Shown piece by piece: positions 34,665-43,045 of a DNA stretch of 43,090 bases. Origin of the DNA: Microvirga arabica (GTDB lineage Bacteria; Pseudomonadota; Alphaproteobacteria; Rhizobiales; Beijerinckiaceae). Positions within the stretch are counted from its first letter, which is position 1. Each line of letters begins with the position of its first letter. The position numbers were made by a program, and so were the translations under genes. Location of the stretch: NCBI RefSeq assembly GCF_016811235.1, contig NZ_JAFBID010000055.1:1-43090 (forward strand), read 5' to 3'. The notes under the pieces are model-generated. The model saw only the letters and a list, made by a program, of their open reading frames with translations. It did no database searches and had not been told where the DNA came from.

Positions 34665-34904
34665 GATGGCCTCCCTGTGGGATGCTCTTTGGAACTGTCA
34701 TGCCATACACTTGGGGCCAATGAATGTCGGCCCCGGTTCAACTCACGAGATCACCTGCCCTTCGCGAATGTCCGGTGTTCTCCGCTTCAGCCGACATTCG
34801 AGGTACTTCCGCCACGTGCCATGAGACGACCTTCTTGAATTTCGAATCAATCTCGCGGAAGCCCATTTTGGAATGTACCTAGAAGCCGCCCAACCTTGGT
34901 GGGT

Positions 34905-35270
34905 TCAGCGGTTTGGCTGCATCAGCTCAATCCAATTGCCGAATGGGTCGCTCACATACCTTCGTTCAAATCCCTCCAGAGGCTGATCCTCTTTCAGCTC
35001 GTACCCAGCTCCTTCCAGCCGTCGTGACAAGGCGGCCAGGCTCCGGACGACGAACGCGGGATGAGCCTTCTTCGCCGGGGCAAAAGCCTCGTCCACTTCC
35101 AGGTGAACCTTCACGCTTTTGCTCTCGAACCAACTTCCTCCTCGGGCAGCCAGGTGCGGCGGCTTTGCGACCTCTGGGATGCCCAGTAGATGGTCATAGA
35201 AGGCTCGGACATCATCCTCGCGGCCAGCAGGCATGGCTAACTGGACGTGGTCCATTCCGACAATGTGCAT
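34905..35270 (-). CDS. Glyoxalase/bleomycin-resistance fold protein
   Basis: The start ATG 35270 has GGAGGAAC upstream (MHIVGMDHVQLAMPAG); 121 residues, one VOC domain. DHVQLAMP carries the first metal-ligand His, VKVHLEVDEAF the second, and YVSDPFGNWIELMQPN the terminal Glu, as in small dioxygenase/glyoxalase-like proteins. Cytosolic, probably metal-dependent; the substrate is unknown. Confidence 0.88.
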   Translation of the reverse strand: MHIVGMDHVQLAMPAGREDDVRAFYDHLLGIPEVAKPPHLAARGGSWFESKSVKVHLEVDEAFAPAKKAHPAFVVRSLAALSRRLEGAGYELKEDQPLEGFERRYVSDPFGNWIELMQPNR

Positions 35271-35344
35271 CAGGTTCCTCCATTGAGTGGCTCGACCTTG
35301 TACCAAGCCTGAGGCGAATTTCCGATAAGCAGAGGTTATGGAGC

Positions 35345-35971
35345 TCAGCTTGGGTGCTCAGTTCGGTCAAAGACCTCTGGCTGCAACTTTCCGGTTCTCA
35401 ACAGATGTTGCACCGCGTATGCCACCGAGAGGGCGTCGTCGAGCGCATCATGTCCCTGCAAGGGCGGGTGTTCGACGCCATAGTAGTCGGCCAGCTTGTT
35501 GCTAGGCGTCTTCCCAATGTCCTCTATCGGCATTCCCGCCGCGATCACCAGTTTGACAGCATTGTCGAACCGGTGAGCCGGGATGGCCCACGGAATGCCG
35601 GCGACGTAACAACTGATGGCGACCATGTTCAGCTCATCTTTGCCCCACAACCAGGATCTTGCGCTGTCTGAGAAGCGGTCAAAGCCCGTAAGGGCCTCCT
35701 GTAACGACACTCCCTTGGCCTGAATGTCTTCTTCGGTGATGCCGGTCAGCTTGGTGAAGAAGGGGTCGATTGAGTACCTCTTGCCGAACCGATCAACCGG
35801 TTGAACGTAGGCCCTGTAGGTCTCCATGAGAGGGAAGTCCCCCTGCAGCCCGAGCTTCACAGCACCGATTTGTGCGATGACGGGATCGGGGTCGTGAGCC
35901 GCACACCAAAACCTACTTTGTGAACCCTGGATGCAGAGAAACTCGCAGTCGAATACGATGGCCGTCTTCAT
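35345..35971 (-). CDS. DEDDh-type 3'-5' exonuclease-like protein
   Basis: The start is ATG 35971 (MKTAIVFDCEFLCIQG); 208 residues. FDCEF supplies the first two acidic residues (DxE), a mid-protein region LWGKDELNMVAISC may supply the third, and QGHDALDDALSVAYAVQHLL the HxxxxD exonuclease III motif. Related to ExoX/ERI-1-type nucleases that trim DNA or RNA from the 3' end. The closest family cannot be named. It ends 39 bases before the glyoxalase gene's extended frame, on the same strand. Confidence 0.75.
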   Translation of the reverse strand: MKTAIVFDCEFLCIQGSQSRFWCAAHDPDPVIAQIGAVKLGLQGDFPLMETYRAYVQPVDRFGKRYSIDPFFTKLTGITEEDIQAKGVSLQEALTGFDRFSDSARSWLWGKDELNMVAISCYVAGIPWAIPAHRFDNAVKLVIAAGMPIEDIGKTPSNKLADYYGVEHPPLQGHDALDDALSVAYAVQHLLRTGKLQPEVFDRTEHPS

Positions 35972-36341
35972 GATTGAAGCATCCCTTCTTCGCGCCAGCA
36001 CTCGTCCTGCGCCAAGCGCTACACAGGGATTAAAGCACCCTCGCGCGCGTGAGAAGATAGTCCACGAATTGCGCAGAAGGCCTGTGTGGACGGCGCCTGC
36101 GTTTATGGAACGGGAAATCTGCGTTGACGTGCGGCTACCGAGCAACCTTTAGGATCGCAGCTCCGGTTAACACGGCCTCTTCCGGCTCGCAGATCGAGAG
36201 GTCTTCAGGACGAGCGCCGAGGCTGCCATCCGGCCCTTGCTGGTGGGCCCGGCGGGCCTGAGCGTCTGAACCATGGTTTCGGACTTCTTCGTGATGGAGC
36301 CGCCGGCCTACCGTAGCCCGCGGCTCCAGATCCTGGACCGA
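35972..36341. other. Gap between the exonuclease and the metal-ATPase gene
   Basis: 370 bases without a supported gene or recognised terminator. Open frames here are shadows of the flanking genes. Confidence 0.45.
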
Positions 36342-39179
36342 TCAATGGTTCTGAACGGCGACCAGCCGGGGTACCGAACGGTCCTCGTCGCCGTCACCGT
36401 CTGCCGTCGCCGCACCCTTGAAGCGCAGGAGCCGCAGCGCATTCAAGGTGACGATTGCGGTGGCGCCTGTATCCGCCAGCACGGCGATCCACAGCCCCGT
36501 GATGCCGAGCATGCTGGTGACGAGGAACAGGCCCTTCAGCGACAGCGCGAAGATCACGTTCTGATGGATGTTCGCCATCGTGGCGCGCGACAGCGCGACG
36601 AGGTGGGCGACATCGGTCACGCGGCTTTTCAGGAGCGCGGCGTCCGCCGTCTCAATCGCCACGTCCGTGCCGCCGCCCATGGCAATTCCAACATGGGCCG
36701 TCGCCAGCGCCGGGGCATCGTTGATGCCATCGCCGACCATCGCCACCTTGGTTGTCCGCTTCATCTCGTTGACGAAGTCGAGCTTGTCCTGCGGCAGCAG
36801 CTCGGCCTTCCACTCGATGCCAAGCCCATTGGCGATCGCCTGGGCGGTGCGGTGGTTGTCGCCGGTCAGCATGACGGAACGGACGCCCATGGCCTTGAGC
36901 TGCGCCACGCCTTCGCGGGCATCGTGCCGCGGCTCGTCCCGCAGGGCGACAAGGCCAAGGACCTCCCTCGACGTCTCATCGAAGAGAACTGCGACGGTGT
37001 TGCCGCTAGCCTCGAGCTTCTCGATGGCCTTGCGCTCCGAGGCCCCGAGCTTCGCCGCTTGGGCGGCATGGCTCGGTGAGCTCACTGCCAGACGGCGGCC
37101 ACCGACAGTGGCATGCACAGCCTTGCCGGGCGTCGCCGAGGCATCAGTCGCGGACGGGATGGCAATCCCGGCGGCTTCGGCTCGGCCGAGGATAGCCTTG
37201 GCGAGCGGGTGGTTGGAGCCGGTCTCGACGGCGGCAGCCAGCCCGATCACCACGTTCTCGTCACCCTTCCCGAACGCGAGCACCTCGGTCACGCGCGGCT
37301 TGCCCTCGGTAAGCGTGCCGGTCTTGTCAAAGGCGATGGCACGCACCTTGCCGATAGTCTCGAGCGCGTTGCCGCCCTTGATCAGGAGACCGCGGCGCGT
37401 GCCGATGGCAAGGCCCGAGGCAATGGCCGCCGGGGTGGAGAGCACTAGGGCGCAGGGGCACGCGATCAGCAGCAGGGCGAGACCACGATAAAGCCAGGTA
37501 TTCCAGTCGCCGCCCATCGCCAGCGGCGGAATTACGATGATTAGGGCCGCGATCAGCATCACCGCCGGAGTGTAGTAGCGGCTGAACTTCTCGATGAAGC
37601 GTGCGGTCGGCGCCTTGGAGGCCTGCGCCTGCTCGACGAGCTGGATGATGCGCGAGATGGTATTGTCGGCGGCCGTCTTCTCGACACGGACCTGAAGGAC
37701 GCCGTCGACATTAATCGAACCGGCGAAGACACCCTCCCCGGTCGACTTCGGGCGCGGCACGGATTCGCCGGTGACGGGAGACTCGTCGAGACTGGACGCG
37801 CCCTGGACGATGTGCCCGTCGGCCGGCACGCGATCGCCCGGACGAACGAGCACGAGATCGTTCACCCTCAGCGAAGTGGCCGGGACGCTGCGTTGATTGC
37901 CATTGGGATCGAGCAGGGTCGCCGTCTTCGGAACAAGCGAGGCCAGCGCCTTAATCCCGGCGCGGGCACGACCCGCCGCGACACTCTCAAGGAGCTCGCC
38001 GACCGCGAACAGGAACACGACGGCGGCGGCTTCTTCCGCCTCACCGATTACAAGGGCGCCGATCGCCGCCACCGACATCAGTGTCTCGATTGAGAATGGC
38101 GATCCCGACATCGCGAGGGCGACGGCCTTGCGGGCAAACGGAATTACGCCTGCCACAACCGCGGCGGCGAAGATCCATTCTGCGTAGAGCGGGAAGAATT
38201 GCGCGATGGCGTAGGCCCCGCCCATCAGGACGCCAAGCCCGACGACATGGCTGCCTTTGCGAGTCTGCCACCAGCGCTGATTGCGGGCTGCGGGGGCCAG
38301 CGCGACGTCGATAGCGGCATCGGCTGACGACGAGATCTGGCGTGTGTCGGATACCCTGAAGCCGAGGCTCTTGATCGTCTTCTCGATCTCGCCGACCTGG
38401 GTGGCCGCGCCAGGGGCAAGCGTCAGTTCGATTGTCTCGGTGGTGAAGTTGACTCGAACGTCGGAGACATCCGGCATGCGAGCGAGCGCGGTTTCAATCT
38501 TTCCGACGCAGCTTGCACAGTCCATTCCCTCGACCCGCATGGAGAGGTTGGGAGGCGACACCGGAGCAGGGCGCGTGACGGAGGCATGTGAGGTATGGTC
38601 ATGGCCGCTGCAGCTTCCGTGATCGTGAACATGATGATGGTGGTCGTGGCCGTGCGCGTGCTTGTCCTCGCAAACGTCACGATGATTATGGGCATGATCG
38701 TGTCCATGGCTGTGCTGGCGATCATGGCCCCCGCAGCAACCATGATCATCATGCGCCGCATGGCCGGCATGGTCGTGCCCATGATCATGCATATGGTCGT
38801 GAGCGGTGTCGGCGTGACCGTTGTCATGCTGATGGGTGTGATCGTGGCCCCCGCTGCACCCATGGTGGTGGTCGTGGCCATGATGAGAGGCGTTCGTGCG
38901 GGATGCGACTGCGGAGCCCACCGAGGCGGGCAACTCCTCGACACCGAAGCCGAGCGAACGGATTTTCTTGGCGACGTCCTTTGCAGAGGTCTTGCTAGCG
39001 GGATCACGGGAGAGGGATAAGCTCTCGCCGGCAAAATTGACGTTCACCTCGGACAGCCCCGACATGCGCCCGAGGGCAGTTTCGATCTTCCCGGCGCAAC
39101 TCGCGCAATCCATGCCTTCCACGCGGAAGCTTAGCCGTTCAGCGCCGGTCGAGGCGGGCTCCGTCAATCTTGCAGTCAT
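36342..39179 (-). CDS. zntA: Zinc/cadmium-exporting P1B-type ATPase with His-rich linker
   Basis: 945 residues. Two heavy-metal-associated domains with GMDCASC at about 22-28 and 218-224, separated by a His/Asp/Gly-rich stretch (about 98-200, roughly 40 His plus several Cys-Gly pairs). ATPase core: TGES 470, CPC 574-576, DKTGT 618-622, SNHPLA 657, TGDN 772, GDGINDAP 816. The CPC motif and ADTGATAIVTLNALRLL in the last helices place it in the P1B-2 (Zn/Cd/Pb) group. It pumps metal out of the cytosol. The ATG follows AAAGGAAA. An ArsR-type palindrome lies 71 bases upstream. Confidence 0.94.
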   Translation of the reverse strand: MTARLTEPASTGAERLSFRVEGMDCASCAGKIETALGRMSGLSEVNVNFAGESLSLSRDPASKTSAKDVAKKIRSLGFGVEELPASVGSAVASRTNASHHGHDHHHGCSGGHDHTHQHDNGHADTAHDHMHDHGHDHAGHAAHDDHGCCGGHDRQHSHGHDHAHNHRDVCEDKHAHGHDHHHHVHDHGSCSGHDHTSHASVTRPAPVSPPNLSMRVEGMDCASCVGKIETALARMPDVSDVRVNFTTETIELTLAPGAATQVGEIEKTIKSLGFRVSDTRQISSSADAAIDVALAPAARNQRWWQTRKGSHVVGLGVLMGGAYAIAQFFPLYAEWIFAAAVVAGVIPFARKAVALAMSGSPFSIETLMSVAAIGALVIGEAEEAAAVVFLFAVGELLESVAAGRARAGIKALASLVPKTATLLDPNGNQRSVPATSLRVNDLVLVRPGDRVPADGHIVQGASSLDESPVTGESVPRPKSTGEGVFAGSINVDGVLQVRVEKTAADNTISRIIQLVEQAQASKAPTARFIEKFSRYYTPAVMLIAALIIVIPPLAMGGDWNTWLYRGLALLLIACPCALVLSTPAAIASGLAIGTRRGLLIKGGNALETIGKVRAIAFDKTGTLTEGKPRVTEVLAFGKGDENVVIGLAAAVETGSNHPLAKAILGRAEAAGIAIPSATDASATPGKAVHATVGGRRLAVSSPSHAAQAAKLGASERKAIEKLEASGNTVAVLFDETSREVLGLVALRDEPRHDAREGVAQLKAMGVRSVMLTGDNHRTAQAIANGLGIEWKAELLPQDKLDFVNEMKRTTKVAMVGDGINDAPALATAHVGIAMGGGTDVAIETADAALLKSRVTDVAHLVALSRATMANIHQNVIFALSLKGLFLVTSMLGITGLWIAVLADTGATAIVTLNALRLLRFKGAATADGDGDEDRSVPRLVAVQNH

Positions 39180-39508
39180 AGAGGTTTCCTTTCTCGCCGG
39201 AGCAGGTTCGCGTTTGTTGACCCGAACGGCTTAGGGGAACTTCAATATCACACTTGAACATATGTTCAAGTGTAAGTGATCAACTCTGATGCACTCCTTG
39301 CCGTATCTCCATGAGGGTGGTCCGCAGCATGGCAAGCGCGGCTGTCACCGCGCTGTGGGCCAGCCATTCGACAGCATACCCAAGTGTGGCTTAGGGCTGG
39401 GCCTGTAAGGAGTTAGAGTTTCTGTCGACACTCTGGGGACGGCGTATGAGTTGTTCTCTCTCGCTGTTCCGTTGCGACGATCGTCATGATGTTAGGGGCG
39501 GAGTCCGT
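39180..39508. other. Gap upstream of the ATPase gene
   Basis: It contains the ArsR/SmtB-type palindrome listed separately and otherwise no recognised gene or terminator. Confidence 0.5.
39250..39273. promoter_or_regulatory. ArsR/SmtB-type operator upstream of the ATPase gene
   Basis: A perfect 24-base palindrome with half-site ACACTTGAACAT. The core TTGAACA-T-ATGTTCAA is the 12-2-12 style operator of zinc-responsive ArsR/SmtB repressors such as CzrA and SmtB. The ArsR gene at 41868-42260 is the likely binder. Confidence 0.72.
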
Positions 39509-39928
39509 CTACGCCTCGGCCTGTCGCCCCTTGGATCCAGGGGCCACCACGGACAGGAGCCGGGACTCGACTGACTGTCCATGGCGGTATTCGCCTTCGA
39601 GCCGCGTCAGCTCGGCCTCAAGTGCCCGCAATCGCGCGATCCGCTCGCGCACATCAGCCAGATGCTTCGCGGCGGCGTCCCCCAAGCCTTCACACGGCGA
39701 TCGGGGCGCATCCGCCATTCGCAGCAGGTCCCGGATCGCGTGGATCGCGAACCCAAGGTCCCGCGCCTGGCGGATGAAGAGCAGGCGGCGAACGGTCGTC
39801 TCGTCATAACGCCTGTGGTTTCCCTTGTCCCTGACACCTTCAGGCAGAAGACCGATCTGCTCATAGTATCGGATCGTCGGAACCTTCACGCCGGTGGCGA
39901 CCGACAGTCGACCAATACTGATGCCCAT
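39509..39928 (-). CDS. MerR-family regulator with depleted metal site
   Basis: 139 residues. The MerR winged HTH MGISIGRLSVATGVKVPTIR, YYEQIGLLPEGVRDKGNHRR, then the dimerisation helix (residues about 85-115). Metal-responsive relatives keep Cys79, Cys114 and a further Cys before the C-terminal end; here Cys79 is present (SPCEGLG), but the other positions read GEYRHGQSVESRLL with Tyr and Ser. Its neighbourhood is zinc export. It may no longer sense zinc, or it may sense something else. Confidence 0.85.
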   Translation of the reverse strand: MGISIGRLSVATGVKVPTIRYYEQIGLLPEGVRDKGNHRRYDETTVRRLLFIRQARDLGFAIHAIRDLLRMADAPRSPCEGLGDAAAKHLADVRERIARLRALEAELTRLEGEYRHGQSVESRLLSVVAPGSKGRQAEA

Positions 39929-40351
39929 CTGCTCCCACTCCGATCCGCATTCCTGTCAGACAACGGCAGGAGCTTCAGCGCTCGGCCGCTCCGGCTCTCG
40001 CATCTCGATCCGATTTTCCTCGGGGTGGGGTTTCCAACGCTGGGAAGGTCAAGAGCCGCAGAGCGCCGTTCGCAAGGTCTCGCGATGGGACCTTTCAGGC
40101 TCGATCTTGCAGATCAAGCGCTTGTGATCATGTTGGTCTCCTTTCCGGCCGGCTCAGGGAGCGCACTGGCTGTCCCTCAAGCGAAACGGGCACGTGCTGC
40201 CTCGTGATCACGGCTGAAGCCGCCACCGACGGCGGACGGAATGAGTTCTTGCTGCTGGACCGACCCGGATCGTTCCCGAGGCCATCCTGGCGGTGCGCTC
40301 CAACCCCGCCAGGCGGGATCAGCAGGGGCTGAGCGGCTCCTTACCAGGCAG
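39929..40351. other. Gap between the MerR and CDF genes
   Basis: No supported gene in about 420 bases. It contains a MerR-type operator at 40028-40052 and, just beyond, the CDF promoter. A few dispersed stop-rich frames suggest decayed sequence. Confidence 0.45.
40028..40052 (-). promoter_or_regulatory. MerR-type operator with degenerate -10
   Basis: Read on the minus strand: TTGACC (-35) running into CCTTCC-N7-GGAAAC, the geometry of CueR/ZntR operators placed within a 19-base promoter spacer. The expected -10 position reads CACCCC, so the promoter would be weak. The merR gene starts about 100 bases downstream in this direction, consistent with autoregulation or with a remnant. Confidence 0.4.
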
Positions 40352-40352
40352 G

Positions 40353-40395
40353 TTGACATTGTGACAGTTGAACAACTATTTGAATGTTTAACTGT
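40353..40395 (+). promoter_or_regulatory. Promoter and ArsR-type operator of the CDF gene
   Basis: A perfect -35 TTGACA (40353-40358) is followed by an imperfect inverted repeat, ACAGTTGAACA (40364-40374) / TGTTTAACTGT (40385-40395), which covers the spacer and -10 region. The TTGAACA half-site matches the palindrome before the ATPase gene, so both genes probably answer to the same ArsR repressor. Confidence 0.65.
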
Positions 40396-40411
40396 GCCGC
40401 AGGAGTGATCT

Positions 40412-41386
40412 ATGCCGAACCCACCTGACACCGGCCACGACGATCATGCAGGTCATGACCATTCGCACGTTCCGGGGGTGACGAAGGACAACGAGCGCAA
40501 GATCCTCATCGCCTTCCTAACCATCTTCTCATTCATGATTGCCGAGGCCGTCGGCGGCTACGTCTCAGGCTCTCTCGCCCTGCTCGCGGATGCCGGTCAC
40601 ATGTTCACCGACGCGATCGCGCTGGGCTTGGCCTATGTCGCGTTCCGGCTCGGACGCCGCGTAGCCGATGAGAAGCGCACCTTCGGCTATGCGCGCTTCG
40701 AGGTGATCGCGGGCCTCGTCAACGCCCTGACGCTGTTCGCCATCGTGGGGTGGATCGTTTACGAGGCCGTTGAACGGTTCCGGGAGCCGCAGCCCGTCAT
40801 GGCCGGTTCGATGTTCGCCGTCGCCTTGGTCGGCATGCTCGTGAATATCTTCGTTCTCTGGTATCTGACTCGCGGTGACTCCGAGCACGTCAACGTCAAG
40901 GGCGCGGTGCTGCACGTCATGGGCGACCTGCTCGGCTCCGTCGGCGCCATCCTCGCCGCCGTCGTGATCTGGTACACTGGCTGGACACCCATCGACCCGA
41001 TCCTCTCGGTGTTCGTGTCCCTGCTGATCCTCCGCAGCGCCTGGGGCCTGCTCAAGAACACGCTGCATATCCTGCTAGAAGGCGCTCCCGCGAACGCGGA
41101 CAGCACTACGGTTTCCGAGCACATCATGGAGGTGGTGCCGGGCGTGCAGAAGGTGAGCCACGTTCATGTCTGGTCGTTGACCTCAGGCCGCATCCTGGCG
41201 AGCCTCCATGTGCAGCCGATGGAGGACGTCGACCTGCGAAGCGTCATCAAGGGTGTCGAGCATGAACTGAAGACGAAGTTCAACATCGAGCATGCGACAA
41301 TCGCCATCGACTGGGACGGTAATGCCTCTTGCAGCCTGGAGCAGCCTGGCAAGGTGGGCGCTTCCCATGCAGGTCACACGCATTGA
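40412..41386 (+). CDS. Cation diffusion facilitator (zinc/cadmium exporter)
   Basis: 324 residues with His-rich ends (GHDDHAGHDHSHVPG and SHAGHTH). Six membrane helices; the transport site is HxxxD in helix II (LADAGHMFTDA, His63/Asp67) and HxxxD in helix V (HVMGDLLGSVG, His168/Asp172), the zinc-type arrangement. A cytosolic C-terminal domain follows (KVSHVHVWSLTSGR, ATIAIDW). It exchanges cytosolic Zn or Cd for protons. The ATG follows CAGGAG. CzcD/ZitB-like. Confidence 0.92.
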   Translation: MPNPPDTGHDDHAGHDHSHVPGVTKDNERKILIAFLTIFSFMIAEAVGGYVSGSLALLADAGHMFTDAIALGLAYVAFRLGRRVADEKRTFGYARFEVIAGLVNALTLFAIVGWIVYEAVERFREPQPVMAGSMFAVALVGMLVNIFVLWYLTRGDSEHVNVKGAVLHVMGDLLGSVGAILAAVVIWYTGWTPIDPILSVFVSLLILRSAWGLLKNTLHILLEGAPANADSTTVSEHIMEVVPGVQKVSHVHVWSLTSGRILASLHVQPMEDVDLRSVIKGVEHELKTKFNIEHATIAIDWDGNASCSLEQPGKVGASHAGHTH

Positions 41387-41523
41387 CCTCGTGCAGCCGG
41401 AAGTTCACTCGGGAGGCCTCGGAGGACAAGACTGAAGCCCTTTCGAGCCAGAAGTTGAACGTCCTGTCGTAGACCTTCCGTCTACCGGGTGATCCCAGCG
41501 GGCGCAGGGTCCTCCTTCACTGC

Positions 41524-41784
41524 GTGGATGGGCCGAAGTCCGTGACGGATGGTTCCGGGACGCTTGCCCTGCCCCAATCGCTCGTGAGCTACCATCTGCG
41601 GCTCCTTCGCGGCGCGTGCCTGATGCCCCGTGTCCGGCACCCTCGGTGGATGTTCTATGGGATCATTGACAGGCATGTCGGCGATGTCGTGCTTACCATG
41701 CTCTCCCACGCAGGGGAGAAGATAGAGCGCGATCGGAAACTCCATGCGGCCGGCGAGACGTTGTGGCGGCCTGCGATTGCCTGA
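41524..41784 (+). pseudogene. Degenerate partial copy of an ArsR regulator
   Basis: The core (about 41569-41720) reads LPQSLVSYHLRLLRGACLMP, then FYGIIDRHVGDVVLTMLSHAGE, parallel to the intact ArsR gene just downstream (LSLVSHHLRLLRGARLVKGV, IFYEVADQHVSDVLTDMVTH). The recognition helix and the alpha-5 ligands (DRH..H..E) remain, but the N-terminal half is missing and the tail is unrelated. It is probably a decayed duplicate or a remnant of a paralogue. Confidence 0.7.
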
Positions 41785-41867
41785 TACTGTGGCGCTGACT
41801 CATCAGGATGGACACCGTCTCAAGGAGGAAGCGCTTCCGTGAGGCGAACAGCGAGAGAAGACGATCT

Positions 41868-42260
41868 ATGAGCATGCGTAGGCACAAGGAAGACAGCAGG
41901 GCACCGGATGAAACGGCAACACCCGCCACGTCGACCGATGGTGTCGCCTTGGGGGCATCGGAGCTGTCGCAGAACGAGGTTGCCATCCTGGCGGAGACCT
42001 TTCGCCTCCTAGGCGACCCGTCCCGGCTGAGGATCATGCTCTGCTGCTTGCAGGGTCCCATGTCCGTCGGCGACATCGCCGAGCGCCTGGAGCTTTCCCT
42101 GTCGCTGGTCAGCCATCACCTGCGCCTCCTGCGCGGGGCCCGCCTCGTCAAGGGCGTCCGGCAGGCCAAGCAGATCTTCTACGAAGTCGCGGACCAGCAT
42201 GTCAGTGACGTCCTGACGGACATGGTCACGCATATCGGGGAAGACCATTCAGACGACTAA
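41868..42260 (+). CDS. ArsR/SmtB-family zinc-responsive repressor
   Basis: The start may be ATG 41868 (MSMRRHKEDSRAP, 130 aa) or ATG 41808 (150 aa). Winged HTH: RLLGDPSRLRIMLCCLQGPM, VGDIAERLELSLSLVSHHLR. The C-terminal helix reads DQHVSDVLTDMVTHIGE, the alpha-5 zinc site DxHx10HxxE of SmtB/CzrA. It is predicted to release DNA when zinc binds. TTGAACA-type palindromes in front of the ATPase and CDF genes are its likely targets. Confidence 0.9.
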   Translation: MSMRRHKEDSRAPDETATPATSTDGVALGASELSQNEVAILAETFRLLGDPSRLRIMLCCLQGPMSVGDIAERLELSLSLVSHHLRLLRGARLVKGVRQAKQIFYEVADQHVSDVLTDMVTHIGEDHSDD

Positions 42261-42481
42261 GGCTACGCGCCCAGCCTGTGATTTTGCACCGTCGCGGTCA
42301 CCGAGGCCGGGGCGTGGATAAGGACGACGTCCTGGTTCCGTCAGGACCGCCAAGGCTCCGGGCGCGGACCCTGCGGACAGGGAAAGGGGCGGATGATCGT
42401 TGACTTTGCACCTCAAGCGACATCTCAACTTGGTTGCCACATACAAACGCCGTTCAGGAAAGAGGCTCCAAGCCTCAGAAG

Positions 42482-42826
42482 CTAATCGTTTCCAGTATCA
42501 AGTGTAGTGGCCCATTCTTTCGACCATGCTCCGAGCGGAACGAGCAGCTTGTATAGTTCCGTGCCCATGGGGGTGGCGTGGTAGCCTTCGTTCGCATGGT
42601 CGATCAAACCGGCTTGCCGCAACTCTTTCAGGCGGGTGTTCAGGACCGTCGGTGAAAGTAATCCACATCGGCCCTGAAGCTCTCGGAATGTACACGGGCC
42701 TTGCCCGCACAGGGTCCAAAGCACACCCATTGCCCATCTGCGGCCGAGCAGGTCGAACAGAGCCATGATCGGAGCGCCAGATTGGGAACCGCGGACGGGC
42801 TTGCCCGGCACTGGAATTGTTGTCAT
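42482..42826 (-). CDS. HxlR-family transcriptional regulator
   Basis: 114 residues. A winged HTH of the MarR-like HxlR type: LLGRRWAMGVLWTLCGQGPC, TFRELQGRCGLLSPTVLNTRLKELRQAGLI, then GYHATPMGTELYKLL. HxlR proteins usually control an adjacent divergent gene and sense redox-active or electrophilic compounds; this copy has Cys residues at about 40, 45 and 54. Divergent from the EamA fragment across two matching inverted repeats. Confidence 0.88.
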   Translation of the reverse strand: MTTIPVPGKPVRGSQSGAPIMALFDLLGRRWAMGVLWTLCGQGPCTFRELQGRCGLLSPTVLNTRLKELRQAGLIDHANEGYHATPMGTELYKLLVPLGAWSKEWATTLDTGND

Positions 42827-42840
42827 TTATCCTACCTGTC

Positions 42841-42859
42841 TGCTACAAAATATGTAGCA
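42841..42859. promoter_or_regulatory. Inverted repeat 1, putative HxlR operator
   Basis: TGCTACA-AAATA-TGTAGCA, perfect 7-base arms, 15 bases upstream of the hxlR-type start. It shares the GCTAC/GTAGC arms with a second repeat at 42885-42905 (centres 45 bases apart). Confidence 0.6.
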
Positions 42860-42884
42860 ATTTAGCGGCAATGGGCCTATTAAG

Positions 42885-42905
42885 GCGCTACTCATTCTGT
42901 AGCGC
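42885..42905. promoter_or_regulatory. Inverted repeat 2, putative HxlR operator
   Basis: GCGCTAC-TCATTCT-GTAGCGC, perfect 7-base arms. It sits 20 bases before the EamA fragment start codon. Confidence 0.55.
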
Positions 42906-42925
42906 AGACAAGGCCACGGCTCAAC

Positions 42926-43045
42926 ATGTCATTTCTTGCACTCGCAGCAGCGCTCGGAGCCTCTTTCAGCTGGGCCACTGGTGCCATGATCGCCCACACC
43001 CCAGCCAAGAAATTAAAGCGAATTGCGGATCAGTGTAGGGCATAG
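42926..43045 (+). pseudogene. EamA/DMT transporter, N-terminal fragment
   Basis: MSFLALAAALGASFSWATGA, then MIAHTPAKKL, is the opening of an EamA-type (drug/metabolite) transporter, which normally has ten membrane helices. After about 30 codons the sequence diverges and a TAG ends the frame. It is divergent from the HxlR gene, the usual pairing for this transporter, so the downstream part of the gene has been lost or replaced. Confidence 0.65.

Noticed and set aside
38560..38900. Repeat-like CAT/GTC-rich DNA considered as a CRISPR or tandem repeat array
   Set aside because: The periodicity comes from His/Asp codons of the ATPase linker; there are no uniform repeats and spacers.
39390..39480. 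Possible insertion-sequence end near GTAAGGAGTTAGAGTTTC
   Set aside because: No matching inverted end or transposase frame nearby; too little to support a call.
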